A stretch of DNA of 64,000 nt from Amycolatopsis nigrescens CSC17Ta-90. Its GTDB lineage: Bacteria > Actinomycetota > Actinomycetes > Mycobacteriales > Pseudonocardiaceae. The notes under the pieces are model-generated. The model saw only the letters and a program-made list of their open reading frames with translations. It searched no databases and was not told where the DNA came from. Positions 1 through 10,516 of the stretch are shown one piece after another (within the stretch, counting starts at the first letter, position 1; the number at the start of each line of letters is the position of its first letter). The stretch spans positions 2,799,746 to 2,863,745 of the forward strand of contig NZ_ARVW01000001.1 of assembly GCF_000384315.1 (NCBI RefSeq), given 5' to 3'. The position numbers and the translations under genes are program-made.

Positions 1-859
1 CGATCTGCGGCACCACGCCGCGGACGTCCTCGTCGCCGGAACCGTCCGAATGCCCGGCATCCGCGTCCGCCTGCTCACGCGCCATCTGCGCGGAGTCTTT
101 CTCCTCGGACATGCCGATCGGGCCCAGCCGGCGGCCGTTGAGGAACTGCTCCACCACCGGCTCGTCACTGGTCAGCAGCACCTCGCGCGGCCCGAACATG
201 ACCAGCTCCTTGCGGAAGAGCATGCCCAGGTTGTCCGGCACCGTCCGCGCCACGTTGATGTTGTGCGTCACGATCAAGATCGTCGCGTCGATCTGCGCAT
301 TCAGATCGATCAGCAACTGACTCAAATACGCCGTACGCACCGGATCCAAACCCGAATCCGGCTCATCGCACAAAATGATCTCGGGATCCAGCACCAGCGC
401 CCGCGCCAGACCGGCGCGCTTGCGCATACCCCCGGAAATCTCACCGGGGAGCTTCATCTCCGCGCCGGCAAGACCGGTCATCTCCAGCTTTTCCAGCACG
501 ATCCGCTTGATCTCGGACTCGGACTTCTTGGTGTGCTCCCGCAACGGGAAGGCCACGTTGTCGTACAGGTTCATCGAACCGAACAACGCACCGTCCTGGA
601 ACAGCACCCCGAACAGCTTCCGCGTCTCGTACAGCTTGTGCTCGGAGCACGTCACGATGTCCACACCGTTGATCACGCAACGACCGCGGTCCGGCTTCAG
701 CAGACCGATCATCGACTTCAGGAAGACCGACTTACCGGTTCCCGACGGCCCCAGCATCACCGACACCTCACCAGGCGGAAGCGTGAGGCTCACGTCCCGC
801 CAGATGGCCTGCTTACCGAAGGACTTGGTCAGACCCTCGATGACCACCTCGGCACCCAT
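1..859 (-). CDS. mkl: Mce-type ABC transporter ATPase, 3' end cut by window
   Basis: ATPase that would energise an Mce lipid/sterol importer (MlaF/Mkl family), acting on the cytoplasmic face of the membrane. The reading frame starts at ATG 857-859 behind a strong GGGAGGTG ribosome site and is open to base 1, giving 286 codons. Visible motifs are Walker A GPSGTGKS near residue 40, signature ISGGMRKR near 140 and Walker B ILCDEPDSGLD just after, followed by the H-loop ILIVTHN. The ISGGM signature and the DSGLDP D-loop are typical of MlaF/Mkl rather than of exporters. The last visible part is an acidic linker rich in Asp, Glu and Ala. Mkl also lies near rplJ-rplL in mycobacteria, which supports the name. 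The C-terminus lies outside the window. Confidence 0.85.
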   Translation of the reverse strand, partial: MGAEVVIEGLTKSFGKQAIWRDVSLTLPPGEVSVMLGPSGTGKSVFLKSMIGLLKPDRGRCVINGVDIVTCSEHKLYETRKLFGVLFQDGALFGSMNLYDNVAFPLREHTKKSESEIKRIVLEKLEMTGLAGAEMKLPGEISGGMRKRAGLARALVLDPEIILCDEPDSGLDPVRTAYLSQLLIDLNAQIDATILIVTHNINVARTVPDNLGMLFRKELVMFGPREVLLTSDEPVVEQFLNGRRLGPIGMSEEKDSAQMAREQADADAGHSDGSGDEDVRGVVPQI

Positions 860-1112
860 CGCACCTCCCGGAGCTGTTCGGCGTCGACTCGCTCACTTTG
901 GTCTCCTCGCGCACGAAGAGGCCGCGCGATACCGCGTCAACCAGGTGCAACGAGTTGAGTGCGAACAGGTTACTCACGAGTTTTCCACCTTGGCCACCCA
1001 TCCGCGCATTGTCATCTCGCCGTGACCACAGCGGTGACGCCCGGCCGTCGCCCGCACGCACGGGCTGCACGCTAATGCACCAGAGGCGCGGTCGCAGGTC
1101 GTACCGGATAAG
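860..1112. other. gap between mkl start and rplL terminator
   Basis: About 250 bases upstream of mkl and downstream of the rplL terminator. The only open frames in it are extensions of shadows from the neighbours. It presumably contains the mkl promoter. I see no convincing operator, RNA gene or repeat. Confidence 0.5.
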
Positions 1113-1148
1113 AAAAGGGCGGGTACCCGGCCGGGTACCCGCCCTTTT
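1113..1148 (-). terminator. intrinsic terminator after rplL
   Basis: Perfect inverted repeat: AAAAGGGCGGGTACCCGG directly followed by its reverse complement. The stem is GC-rich and ends in TTTT on either strand. It lies 16 bases past the rplL stop and closes the rplJ-rplL unit. Because it is symmetric it could also stop rightward transcription. Confidence 0.9.
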
Positions 1149-1164
1149 CGGGCATAACAGAGAA

Positions 1165-1551
1165 CTACTTGATGCTGATCTTCGCGCCGGCAGCCTCGAG
1201 CTTCTCCTTGGCGGCCTCGGCGGCCTCCTTGTCGACCTTCTCCAGGAGGGCCTTGGGGGCGCTCTCGACGAGCTCCTTGGCCTCCTTCAGGCCCAGACCG
1301 GAGACGACCTCGCGGACGACCTTGATGACCTGGATCTTCTTGTCGCCGGCGCCCTCGAGCACGACGTCGAACTCGTCCTGCTCCTCAGCGGCGGCGGCCG
1401 GGGCGGCACCCGGGGCGGCGGCCACGACGGCAGCCGGGGCGGCCGCGGTGACGTCGAAGGTCTCCTCGAACTGCTTCACGAACTCGGAGAGCTCGAGCAG
1501 GGTGAGCTCCTTGAAAGCGTCGAGCAGTTCGTCGGTGCTCAGCTTCGCCAT
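1165..1551 (-). CDS. rplL: 50S ribosomal protein L7/L12
   Basis: Stalk protein of the large ribosomal subunit that recruits translation factors. The 128-residue protein shows the family layout: an N-terminal dimerisation helix region ([20 protein letters not shown]), an Ala/Pro-rich hinge at about residues 36-58, and the C-terminal factor-binding domain with [11 protein letters not shown] and [12 protein letters not shown]. The length is normal for actinobacteria. A GAGAGGAAA ribosome site lies upstream of the ATG. It is co-directional with rplJ, 50 bases upstream, and followed by a perfect terminator. Confidence 0.98.
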   Translation of the reverse strand: MAKLSTDELLDAFKELTLLELSEFVKQFEETFDVTAAAPAAVVAAAPGAAPAAAAEEQDEFDVVLEGAGDKKIQVIKVVREVVSGLGLKEAKELVESAPKALLEKVDKEAAEAAKEKLEAAGAKISIK

Positions 1552-1601
1552 GGTGGCGTTTCCTCTCTAAAAAGCGAACGCGAGGTTCGGGGTGGTTGGG
1601 T

Positions 1602-2159
1602 TCAGCTCTCGGCTGGTGCTTCGGCCTCGGCGGGGCTGCCGGACTCGGCCTGGCGCTTTTCCTCCAGCGCGGCGGCCAGGCGGGCGACCTGGGACGCCGG
1701 CGCCTGGAACAGCGCGGCGGCCTGGGACAGCTTCGCCTTGAACGCGCCCGCCGCCTTGGCGAGCAGGACCTCACGGCTTTCGAGATCGGCAAGCCTGGTG
1801 ATCTCTTCGACGGTGAGCGGGCGGCCATCCATGTAGCCGCCCTTGATCACAAGCGCGTTGTTGTCCTTCGCGAAGTCACGAAGGGCCTTCGCGGCGTCAA
1901 CCGGCTCACCCTGGACAAAGGCGATCGCGGTCGGGCCGAGGAAGAGCTCTTCCATGCCCTCGATACCGGCGTCCTCAGCGGCACGCTTGACGAGGGTGTT
2001 CTTCGCGACCCGGTACTTGGCACTGGTGCCGAGAGCGCGGCGCAGCTGGGACAGCTGGGACACGGAGAGGCCGGTGTACTCGGTGACAACGGTTGCCGAG
2101 CTGTTGCGGAACCGGTCCGCGATCTCGGCGACGGCCGCCACCTTGTCGGGCTTCGCCAT
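1602..2159 (-). CDS. rplJ: 50S ribosomal protein L10
   Basis: Base of the ribosomal stalk, binding 23S rRNA and L7/L12 dimers. The start is ATG 2157-2159 after GAGGAGGCGACC; a longer frame runs upstream to 2468 but has no conserved sequence or ribosome site. The 185-residue product has the L10 core ([52 protein letters not shown]) and an acidic Ala/Glu C-terminal tail. It forms a two-gene unit with rplL and probably binds its own leader to repress both genes, as L10 does in other bacteria. Confidence 0.97.
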   Translation of the reverse strand: MAKPDKVAAVAEIADRFRNSSATVVTEYTGLSVSQLSQLRRALGTSAKYRVAKNTLVKRAAEDAGIEGMEELFLGPTAIAFVQGEPVDAAKALRDFAKDNNALVIKGGYMDGRPLTVEEITRLADLESREVLLAKAAGAFKAKLSQAAALFQAPASQVARLAAALEEKRQAESGSPAEAEAPAES

Positions 2160-2400
2160 GGTCGCCTCCTCTCTTGGCTGTATTGGACAAGAAGGTCGTG
2201 CGTCCGATCGCGAGATCGGACGATCCTTCCTGGTGACCGCCGGCGAGAAGGGCCCGAAATGACGAAACGCCCCAGCGCAGTGGGCGCGGGGCGTCTGGGT
2301 ACGCGCGGGTATGCGCGCGGCTAGAGCCTCGTTCCTCCTGCGCGGGCCGCCCGCCACTGCGAGCCTTCGCTTCCCGCACCAGCTGGCACGGGAAAAACCT
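2160..2400 (-). promoter_or_regulatory. rplJ leader region, candidate L10-binding leader RNA
   Basis: About 240 bases upstream of rplJ carry no gene on the minus strand and contain several GC-rich inverted repeats. The clearest is GTCCGATC-N4-GATCGGAC at 2202-2221, about 40 bases before the rplJ start. Long structured leaders controlling rplJ-rplL are known in Actinobacteria (the L10 leader family). I infer that class from position and structure; I did not confirm the consensus kink-turn. Confidence 0.45.
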
Positions 2401-2471
2401 GCGGTCTTCGGTAGAACCGCCGACCAGTCTACCTCCCCCTCCCCCACCCCCACGCCCACCCCACCCAAAGC

Positions 2472-2491
2472 GCGTTTAGCCCGCTAAACGC
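2472..2491. repeat. perfect 9-bp inverted repeat
   Basis: GCGTTTAGC, two bases, then GCTAAACGC. It sits between the divergent rplJ leader and the membrane-protein gene, so it may be an operator or an intergenic palindrome. No regulator is identified. Confidence 0.6.
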
Positions 2492-2524
2492 ACTCCGTAG
2501 GCATGCTAAGGAGCGTACTTTCAC

Positions 2525-3475
2525 GTGAAAGGCGGGTGCCGAGGTACGACGGTGGGTACCCAGGCGGGCATCATGGGTCACGTGGCTGAGCTAGGACCTG
2601 ACGAGAACCGGGCCCCGGAGAACCGCGAGCCGGGCGGCGGCGACCTCGAACGCACCGGGGCCGCCGGTGAACCGGCCCCGCTCGACCCCGAGCAGCTTCG
2701 CCAGTTCCAGCAGTTCCAGCAGTTCCAGGACTACCTCCGGTTCACCGAAGCACAGCGCCAGGCCGGCGGTGAACTCGTACCGGACCAGCCACAGCAGCCG
2801 GTCACCCAGCAGAACTGGCTACCCACCCAGGGTGCCCCGCCCGGCGGGCCGCCGACGGTGCCGCCACCACCGGCGCTCCCCGCCCCGGTACCGAAGGCCC
2901 GAGCACCCCGGTGGCTGAAGCGGTTCGGCGGCAAGATGCTCAGCGCACTGCTGCTGCTCGTGGTCCTCAGCCTGGCCGGCCGCTTCGCCTACAACTACTT
3001 CTTCCCTGAGGACGATGAGAACCTGCCCGCCTCGATGACCGGCGGCGGCACCTATCACACCAACCAGATCCTCTCCACCGAACCGTACGAGGCCGTCCGC
3101 AAGGTCTACGACGCGATCGCCCAGAACAAGTCGGGCAAGAAGGACATGACGGGCTTCGCCTGTGGCCGGTTCAGGGAGGACATCCAGCAGCGGTTCGCGC
3201 TGGACGTTCAGGCCATCGACTGCCGCGACGCGGTCCGGAAGCTGACGGACCAGGTCGTGAACCCGCCCGCCTACGCGGAGTCGATGCCGTCCAGCCGGGT
3301 CGAACCCCCGCCGGGCAACACCCTGCGGATCGACTCCTGCGACTTCAAGATCGAGGGCGGCCCCGCGCTCGGCGCTTTCACCGTCTCCAGGGTCGAGAAC
3401 AACCAGTGGCTGATCACCGGGCACGAACCCGGCCCGGCCAAATGCCCTCAGTCGTCCCCATCGCCGACTCGCTAG
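2525..3475 (+). CDS. membrane-anchored protein of unknown function
   Basis: Function not recognised. The 316-residue frame has a Pro/Gln-rich, low-complexity N-terminal half with a FQQFQQFQ repeat near residue 60. One transmembrane segment lies at about residues 137-157 (MLSALLLLVVLSLAGRFAYN). An outside domain of about 155 residues follows, with three or four Cys (CGRF, DCRD, DSCDF, KCPQ). The topology suggests a single-pass protein with a cytoplasmic disordered tail and an extracellular domain of the small DUF4878/lumazine-like type. The GTG start at 2525 has AAGGAG about 11 bases upstream; ATG 2573 (MGHVAELGPDE) is an equally plausible start. Its stop overlaps the convergent hydrolase gene by 4 bases. 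Confidence 0.7.
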   Translation: MKGGCRGTTVGTQAGIMGHVAELGPDENRAPENREPGGGDLERTGAAGEPAPLDPEQLRQFQQFQQFQDYLRFTEAQRQAGGELVPDQPQQPVTQQNWLPTQGAPPGGPPTVPPPPALPAPVPKARAPRWLKRFGGKMLSALLLLVVLSLAGRFAYNYFFPEDDENLPASMTGGGTYHTNQILSTEPYEAVRKVYDAIAQNKSGKKDMTGFACGRFREDIQQRFALDVQAIDCRDAVRKLTDQVVNPPAYAESMPSSRVEPPPGNTLRIDSCDFKIEGGPALGAFTVSRVENNQWLITGHEPGPAKCPQSSPSPTR

Positions 3476-4242
3476 GCGTTCAGGAACTTCACCAGCGCCT
3501 CGGAGAACGCCGGGTCCATCACCGCGGTCAGGTGGTCGCCGGGCACCTTCCGCAGTTCGGCTCCGGAGATCGCGGCGGACAGCCGTTCCGGTTCGGCGGC
3601 CAGCGGGTCGGCATCGCCGACCAGCACCAGGGTCGGCACCTTGATCGCGGCCAGCTCCAGCGGACCGGATGTCACGGCACGGGCCAGCGCGGCCAGCGCC
3701 TCCCGGTCCGCGCCGAGTGCGTCGGCGAGCGCGCGGAACGGCGCGCTCTGGGGCGGCAGCCCGGCAGTGTCCTCGGCGAGCAGCGCGGTACTGATCATCT
3801 CCGGGGTGACCACGCTGGTGTCCACCCCGCCGGAGACGACGATCCCGCGGCCAACCCCGCCGACCACCAGCCGCCGGATCCGCTCGTCGCCGATGGTCAC
3901 CGCCAGCGCGATGATCGCGCCCATCGAATAGCCGACCAGCGCGACCTCGGCCAGCTTCAGCTCGTCGAGCATCGCCGACACGTCACGCGCCATGGTGTCC
4001 TCGCGGTAGCGGTCCTCCTCGTGCGGCTTCGCCGACCGGCCGTGGCCCCTGGCGTCCAGCGAGATCACCGTGAACCCGGCGGTGCGCAGCGCCGCGACCA
4101 CCCCGGGGCCGATCCAGTTGGCATTGGTGTCGGCCGCGAAACCGTGCTGGAGCACGACTGGCGGGCGCTCGCCGGTCGTGCTCTGGCCCGCCCAGATCGT
4201 GTAGTTGAGTTCCAGGCCATCGAACGAGGTGAAGGTCGGCAT
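3472..4242 (-). CDS. alpha/beta hydrolase
   Basis: Soluble serine hydrolase of the alpha/beta fold; substrate unknown. Features are the oxyanion-region LQHGFAADTNANW, DARGHGRS, the nucleophile elbow GYSMGA near residue 108, an acid in LVGDADPL and the catalytic His in PGDHLTAV near the C-terminus. The length (about 256 residues, no signal peptide) is usual. I prefer ATG 4240-4242 (MPTFTSFDGLE), because the GTG at 4257 would begin directly on the flank of the rplA terminator and lacks a ribosome site. It stands alone between a terminator and a convergent gene, so the context gives no hint of the substrate. Confidence 0.85.
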   Translation of the reverse strand: MPTFTSFDGLELNYTIWAGQSTTGERPPVVLQHGFAADTNANWIGPGVVAALRTAGFTVISLDARGHGRSAKPHEEDRYREDTMARDVSAMLDELKLAEVALVGYSMGAIIALAVTIGDERIRRLVVGGVGRGIVVSGGVDTSVVTPEMISTALLAEDTAGLPPQSAPFRALADALGADREALAALARAVTSGPLELAAIKVPTLVLVGDADPLAAEPERLSAAISGAELRKVPGDHLTAVMDPAFSEALVKFLNA

Positions 4243-4258
4243 CACCCCATCAGACACG

Positions 4259-4295
4259 AAAAGGGCGGCCCCGCGTCGCGCGGGGCCGCCCTTTT
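4259..4295 (-). terminator. intrinsic terminator after rplA
   Basis: 17-bp perfect stem (AAAAGGGCGGCCCCGCG and its complement) with a TCG loop, ending in TTTT. It begins 13 bases after the rplA stop and ends the rplK-rplA unit just before the hydrolase gene. Confidence 0.92.
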
Positions 4296-4308
4296 CAGCT
4301 GAGTCGCC

Positions 4309-5028
4309 TCAGGCGGTGGCGTCCTCGGAAAGCAGGTTCCGGGTGTGCGCCGGGTCCACCGGGATGCCCGGGCCCATCGTGGTGGAGAAGGTCACCTTCT
4401 TCAGGTAACGCCCCTTCGCCGACGACGGCTTCGCCCGCAGCACCTCGTCCAGCGCGGCCGCGTAGTTCTCCACCAGCTTCTCGGTGTCGAACGAGGCCTT
4501 GCCGATCACCAGGTGCAGGTTGGCCTGCTTGTCCACCCGGAAGTTGACCTTGCCGCCCTTGATGTCGGCGACGGCCTTGGTGACCGCGGGGGTCACCGTG
4601 CCCGTCTTCGGGTTCGGCATCAGGCCACGCGGGCCGAGGATCCGGGCGATCCGCCCGACCTTGGCCATCTGGTCCGGCGTCGCGATCGCGGCGTCGAAGT
4701 CGAGCCAGCCACCCTGGATGCGCTCGATCAACTCGTCGGTGCCGACCGCGTCCGCGCCGGCGGCCTCGGCCTCGGCGGCCTTGTCGCCGGTGGCGAAGAC
4801 GATGACGCGGGCGGTCTTACCGGTGCCGTGCGGCAGGTTCACGGTGCCGCGGACCATCTGGTCGGCCTTGCGGGGGTCCACGCCGAGGCAAATGGCGACC
4901 TCGACGGTGGCGTCCAGCTTGACCTTGGAAGTCTCTTTGGCGAGCGACGCGGCCTCGAGCGGTGCGTACAGCCGCTCACGGTCGATCAGCTCGGCGGCCT
5001 GACGGTAGGCCTTGCTGCGCTTGGTCAT
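4309..5028 (-). CDS. rplA: 50S ribosomal protein L1
   Basis: Large-subunit protein at the L1 stalk next to the E site, and in many bacteria a translational repressor of the rplK-rplA mRNA. The 239 residues include the L1 signatures [46 protein letters not shown] and [14 protein letters not shown]. The ATG is preceded by TTAGGACAGAAGC. It follows rplK by 78 bases on the same strand and is closed by a strong terminator. Confidence 0.98.
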   Translation of the reverse strand: MTKRSKAYRQAAELIDRERLYAPLEAASLAKETSKVKLDATVEVAICLGVDPRKADQMVRGTVNLPHGTGKTARVIVFATGDKAAEAEAAGADAVGTDELIERIQGGWLDFDAAIATPDQMAKVGRIARILGPRGLMPNPKTGTVTPAVTKAVADIKGGKVNFRVDKQANLHLVIGKASFDTEKLVENYAAALDEVLRAKPSSAKGRYLKKVTFSTTMGPGIPVDPAHTRNLLSEDATA

Positions 5029-5106
5029 GCTTCTGTCCTAACTGGATAAGAGAACGGATCAGTGTGGTGCGGGCCAGCGCCTGGCCCTCCCACGTGGCGC
5101 TCGGCC

Positions 5107-5538
5107 TTATTCGACCGTGATGCCCATCGACCTGGCGGTGCCGGCGATGATCTTGGCGGCCTGGTCCACGTCGTGCGCGTTGAGGTCGCTCTTCTTGGTC
5201 TCGGCGATCTCCTTGACCTGGTCCCAGGTGACCTTGGCGACCTTGGTCTTGTGCGGCTCGCCGGAGCCCTTCTCGATCCCGGCGGCCTTCAGCAGCAGCT
5301 TCGCGGCCGGCGGGGTCTTGAGCTTGAAGTCGAACGAGCGGTCTTCGTAGACGGAGATCTCTACCGGCACCACGTTGCCACGCTGCGACTCGGTCGCGGC
5401 GTTGTAGGCCTTGCAGAACTCCATGATGTTGACGCCGTGCTGACCCAGCGCGGGGCCGACCGGCGGGGCCGGGTTCGCGGCGCCAGCCGAGATCTGCAGC
5501 TTGATGATCGCTGCAAGCTTCTTCTTCTTGGGTGGCAT
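5107..5538 (-). CDS. rplK: 50S ribosomal protein L11
   Basis: Ribosomal protein of the GTPase-associated centre. The 143 residues carry the L11 motifs [20 protein letters not shown] and [17 protein letters not shown] in the N-terminal domain, and [14 protein letters not shown] plus [14 protein letters not shown] in the rRNA-binding C-terminal domain. AGGAAACAGGA precedes the ATG. The order nusG-rplK-rplA is the usual one. Confidence 0.98.
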   Translation of the reverse strand: MPPKKKKLAAIIKLQISAGAANPAPPVGPALGQHGVNIMEFCKAYNAATESQRGNVVPVEISVYEDRSFDFKLKTPPAAKLLLKAAGIEKGSGEPHKTKVAKVTWDQVKEIAETKKSDLNAHDVDQAAKIIAGTARSMGITVE

Positions 5539-5613
5539 TCCTGTTTCCTATTCACTACATCGTCCCCCGCCGCACCTGCCAGCGGGCGGAGACTGGCGAC
5601 CGTGAGGAGGCCG

Positions 5614-7027
<1,414 letters not shown>

Positions 7028-7091
7028 GACCACTCCTCCGCCTTCACGAGGCCCTCCCTTGCGAGAGGTCCCTACCGCTTACGTGCTTACG

Positions 7092-7164
<73 letters not shown>

Positions 7165-7212
7165 TGGAACGGCACTACTCAACACTACCGCCCACTGGAC
7201 GCATTCCACCCT

Positions 7213-7230
7213 CCCCGCAGAGCTGCGGGG
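7213..7230. repeat. perfect 8-bp inverted repeat between tRNA-Trp and aspC
   Basis: CCCCGCAG, two bases, CTGCGGGG. It lies in the 215-base divergent interval that must hold the promoters of tRNA-Trp/secE (leftward) and aspC (rightward). No other feature is visible in that interval. Confidence 0.5.
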
Positions 7231-7379
7231 ATGAAGGTCAGGCGTTCCAAGTTCGGCAGTCTACGGCAAGCCGCCGACGGTCTCGCAACCGCGCCCGGCA
7301 CAACCCCCGCCGATGTCCTACGAAGGTAGCGACACCGAGGCCAAGGCCACGTGTGGCGGTTGACAGCGGACGTGAAAAC

Positions 7380-8627
7380 ATGGCTTCCATGGCTACCGAT
7401 GAACGCGCAGGAGCTGCTCGAGGCCCTCGTTCCCGCATCTCCACCCGGATCGCCGGCATCAAGCCGTCCGCGACCCTCGCGGTGGACGCGAAGGCCAAGG
7501 CGCTCAAGGCGGAGGGTCGCCCGGTGATCGGCTTCGGCGCCGGCCAGCCCGACTTCCCGACCCCGGACTACGTGGTCGAGGCGGCCGCCGCCGCGGTGCG
7601 CGAGCGCGCCAACCACGGTTACACCGCCGCGGCCGGGCTGCCCGAGCTGCGGGAGGCGATCGCGGCCAAGACGCTGCGCGACTCGGACTACCCGGTGCAG
7701 TCCTCGCAGGTGCTGGTCACCAACGGCGGCAAGCAGGCGGTGTACTCCGCGTTCGCGACCATCGTCGACCCCGGCGACGAGGTGCTGCTGCTGGCGCCGT
7801 ACTGGACCACCTACCCGGAGTCGATCACCCTGGCCGGCGGGGTCCCGGTCCAGGTCACCGCGGACGAGTCGACCGGCTACCTGGTCACCGTCGAGCAGCT
7901 CGAGGCAGCCCGCACCGAGCGCACCAAGGTGCTGCTGTTCAACTCGCCGTCCAACCCGACCGGCGCGGTCTACCCGCGGGCGCTGATCGAGGAGATCGGC
8001 CGCTGGGCGTTGGAGCACGGCATCTGGGTGATCACCGACGAGATCTACGAGCACCTGGTCTACGACGGTGTGCAATCCGTGTCGCTGCCGGTGGTGGTGC
8101 CCGAGATGGCCGAGCAGACGATCGTGCTGAACGGGGTCGCCAAGACCTACTCGATGACCGGCTGGCGGGTCGGCTGGATGGTCGGCCCGCAGGACGTGAT
8201 CAAGGCGGCGTCCAGCTACCAGTCCCACCTGTGCGGCAACGTCGCGAACGTGTCCCAGCGGGCCGCGCTGGCCGCGGTCGCCGGGCCGCTGGACGCGGTG
8301 GCCGAGATGCGCGCCTCGTTCGACGCGCGGCGCAAGAAGATCGTCTCGATGCTGTCCGCGATCCCCGGCATCGAGTGCCCGACCCCGGAAGGCGCCTTCT
8401 ACGCGTACCCCTCGGTGAAGGCGCTGCTCGGCAAGGAGATCCGCGGCGAGCGGCCCGCCGACACGGTGGCGCTGGCCGACCTGATCCTGCGCGAGGCCGA
8501 GGTGGCCGTGGTGCCCGGCGAGGCCTTCGGCACCCCCGGCTACTTCCGGTTCTCCTACGCGCTGGCCGAGGCCGACCTGGTCGAGGGCGTGACCAGGGTG
8601 GCGAACCTGCTCGGCGAGGCCCGGTAG
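7380..8627 (+). CDS. aspC: PLP-dependent aspartate aminotransferase
   Basis: Class I aminotransferase, probably converting aspartate and 2-oxoglutarate to oxaloacetate and glutamate. From ATG 7380 it is 415 residues, normal for the family. Visible motifs are [14 protein letters not shown] near the N-terminus, [22 protein letters not shown] (Asn and Pro of the cofactor pocket), [11 protein letters not shown], the PLP lysine in [16 protein letters not shown], and the C-terminal FRFSYA with the substrate-binding Arg. The same gene sits beside secE in Streptomyces. The ribosome site is poor; an in-frame GTG at 7353 and ATG at 7389 are alternatives. Upstream sequence in frame is unrelated to the family. 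Confidence 0.9.
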   Translation: MASMATDERAGAARGPRSRISTRIAGIKPSATLAVDAKAKALKAEGRPVIGFGAGQPDFPTPDYVVEAAAAAVRERANHGYTAAAGLPELREAIAAKTLRDSDYPVQSSQVLVTNGGKQAVYSAFATIVDPGDEVLLLAPYWTTYPESITLAGGVPVQVTADESTGYLVTVEQLEAARTERTKVLLFNSPSNPTGAVYPRALIEEIGRWALEHGIWVITDEIYEHLVYDGVQSVSLPVVVPEMAEQTIVLNGVAKTYSMTGWRVGWMVGPQDVIKAASSYQSHLCGNVANVSQRAALAAVAGPLDAVAEMRASFDARRKKIVSMLSAIPGIECPTPEGAFYAYPSVKALLGKEIRGERPADTVALADLILREAEVAVVPGEAFGTPGYFRFSYALAEADLVEGVTRVANLLGEAR

Positions 8628-8694
8628 TTCCACCGGCAGGTCCCACCGGACCGGGTGAGGCGCTGGCGCGGAAATCTCGCGTACAAAAGGGAGC

Positions 8695-9597
8695 GTGGCG
8701 AAGAAAAGCGGCGGCGGGCTGCTCCTCCTGCTGGTGATCGTGGCCGGCGTGCTCGGGTACGGCTACTTCCGTTCCCAGCAGGGCTCCTCCGCCGAGCCAC
8801 CGGCGCCGCCCGGTTCCGAAGCCGGTGGCGGTGTCGGCCGCTACGTGGCGCTCGGCGACTCGTACACCTCCGCACCGCGCACCGGCGCGCAGGCCGGTAC
8901 CCCGGCCGGCTGCCAGCGTTCGGACAACAACTACCCGCACCTGGTCGCCGCCGCGCTCAACCCGGCCGAGTTCGCGGATGTCAGCTGCGGCGGCGCGACC
9001 ACCGCGCACCTCAGCTCCGCCCAGCAGACCAAGGACGGCACCAACCCGCCGCAGCTGGACGCGGTGAACGAGGCGACCACGCTGGTCACGGTGGGCATCG
9101 GCGGCAACGACGTCGGCTTCGTCGCGCTGGCCGGGCAGTGCGCCACCGGCGACCCCGCCGCCGGGCCGTGCAAGGCCAGGCTCACCGCGGGCGGCAAGGA
9201 CGAGCTGGCCGCCAAGGTGAACGCCACCGCGGCCAAGATCTCCTCGGTGCTCACCAAGATCCACGACAAGGCGCCGAACGCGAGGGTCGTGGTGGTCGGC
9301 TATCCGACCATCCTGCCGGACGGCAACGGCTGCTGGCCGTCGCTGCCGATCGGCGCCCCGGACGTGGCCTACCTGCGCGGATCGCTCACCAAGATGAACG
9401 CGATGCTGGCCGAGCAGGCGAAGAAGCACCAGGCCGGGTTCGCGGACACCGCGGCGATGACCAAGGGCCACGACCTCTGCGCCGCGTCGGGCACCCGCTG
9501 GGTGGAGGGGCTGATCCCGTCCGCGGCCGCGATCGCGCTGCACCCCAACGCGGCCGGTGCGCGCGCGATGGCGGACGCGGTGCGCAAGGTGCTCTAG
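8695..9597 (+). CDS. secreted SGNH/GDSL-type esterase or lipase
   Basis: Predicted extracytoplasmic ester hydrolase. The 300-residue product begins with MAKKSGGG and a hydrophobic segment (LLLLLVIVAGVLGYGYF) that serves as signal anchor, then a Ser/Pro-rich linker. The catalytic domain has block I GDSYTSAP, block III GGNDVGF and block V with His in LHPNAAG. Six Cys, partly in CQRSDNN, CATGD, CWPS and DLCA, suggest disulfides as in Streptomyces GDSL lipases. The GTG start lies after AAAGGGAGC. It ends 4 bases inside the convergent hadB stop. The substrate is not evident. Confidence 0.87.
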   Translation: MAKKSGGGLLLLLVIVAGVLGYGYFRSQQGSSAEPPAPPGSEAGGGVGRYVALGDSYTSAPRTGAQAGTPAGCQRSDNNYPHLVAAALNPAEFADVSCGGATTAHLSSAQQTKDGTNPPQLDAVNEATTLVTVGIGGNDVGFVALAGQCATGDPAAGPCKARLTAGGKDELAAKVNATAAKISSVLTKIHDKAPNARVVVVGYPTILPDGNGCWPSLPIGAPDVAYLRGSLTKMNAMLAEQAKKHQAGFADTAAMTKGHDLCAASGTRWVEGLIPSAAAIALHPNAAGARAMADAVRKVL

Positions 9598-10019
9598 CCG
9601 GGCAGCCGCACCACCGCGGTCGCCTTGCCGAGCACCGCGCGGCCGTCGAACTTCGCGGTCACGTCCACCCGCGCGGTGCCGTCCTCGCGGACCTCACCGA
9701 TCTTGCCGGTGAACTCGACGGTGGCGCCCTGCTCGTCGTTGGGGACGACCACCGGCCTGGTGAAGCGGACGTAGTAGTCCACGAGCTTGCCGGGATCGGT
9801 CAGCCAGTCGGTGACCAACCTGCCACCCATCGCCATGGTCAACATGCCGTGCGCGATCACGTCCGGCAGGCCGACCTCCTTGGCGAACTTCTCGTTCCAG
9901 TGGATCGGGTTGAAGTCCAGTGACGCCCCGGCGTAGCGGACCAGCCGGTCGCGGGTGATCCGCACGGTCAGCGAAGGGAGCTCCTGGCCCTTTTCGACAC
10001 TGCCCTTTTCGACGCTCAT
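9594..10019 (-). CDS. hadB: MaoC-type (3R)-hydroxyacyl dehydratase subunit HadB
   Basis: Catalytic subunit of the FAS-II-type dehydratase that removes water from 3-hydroxyacyl thioesters. The 141-residue hot-dog protein contains the hydratase-2 motif DFNPIHWNEKFA followed by GLPDVIAHGMLTM, whose Asp and His are the active-site pair. Its start overlaps the hadA stop by 4 bases (ATGA), so the two are translationally coupled and probably form the HadAB heterodimer. The first residues contain an exact tandem copy (SVEKGSVEKG), so the start could lie at either copy. No hadC follows, unlike mycobacteria. Confidence 0.9.
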   Translation of the reverse strand: MSVEKGSVEKGQELPSLTVRITRDRLVRYAGASLDFNPIHWNEKFAKEVGLPDVIAHGMLTMAMGGRLVTDWLTDPGKLVDYYVRFTRPVVVPNDEQGATVEFTGKIGEVREDGTARVDVTAKFDGRAVLGKATAVVRLPG

Positions 10020-10465
10020 GCGTTCTCCCCCCGGACCACGAGCTGGGCGCGGATGCTGCCGATCGCATCGCCGTCTTCGGCCGCGATCTCGGCGCGCACG
10101 GTCAGGAAGTCGTTGCCGGCCCTGGCCATGATGTCCTCGATGGTCACCGTCAGCCGCAGCCGGTCCCCCGCGTGCACCGGCCGGGCGTGGCTGAACCGCT
10201 GGTCGCCGTGCACCATCCGCGAGTAGTCGAGGCCGAGCTCGGGATCCGAGGCGATCATCTCGAAGGCGGGGGTGTTGACGATGGTGAGGAAGGTCGGCGG
10301 CGCGATCACGTCGGGGTAGCCGGCCGCGCGCGCGGCCTCGGGGTCCCGGTAGAGCGCGTTCTCGTCGCCGATCGCGTCGGCGAACTCGCGGATCTTCTCG
10401 CGGCTCACTTCGTAGGTACTCGTCGGCGGGTAGCTCCGCCCGATGAATGCGGGGTCCAAGGGCAC
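10016..10465 (-). CDS. hadA: hydroxyacyl dehydratase subunit HadA
   Basis: Non-catalytic, substrate-holding partner of HadB. The 149 residues match the HadA pattern: MPLDPAFIGRSYPPTSTYEVS, KIREFADAIGDEN, DVIAPPTFLTIV, and a hot-dog core with VHGDQRFSHARPVHAGD. It lacks the catalytic Asp-His motif seen in HadB, as expected for this subunit. It is first in a two-gene unit. In mycobacteria hadABC lies between rpmG and tRNA-Trp-secE, the same neighbourhood as here. Confidence 0.88.
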   Translation of the reverse strand: MPLDPAFIGRSYPPTSTYEVSREKIREFADAIGDENALYRDPEAARAAGYPDVIAPPTFLTIVNTPAFEMIASDPELGLDYSRMVHGDQRFSHARPVHAGDRLRLTVTIEDIMARAGNDFLTVRAEIAAEDGDAIGSIRAQLVVRGENA

Positions 10466-10516
10466 CCCGGCAGGCTACCGGGGTGCCCTCGGCCTTCTTC
10501 GGCTAGCTGTTGAGGA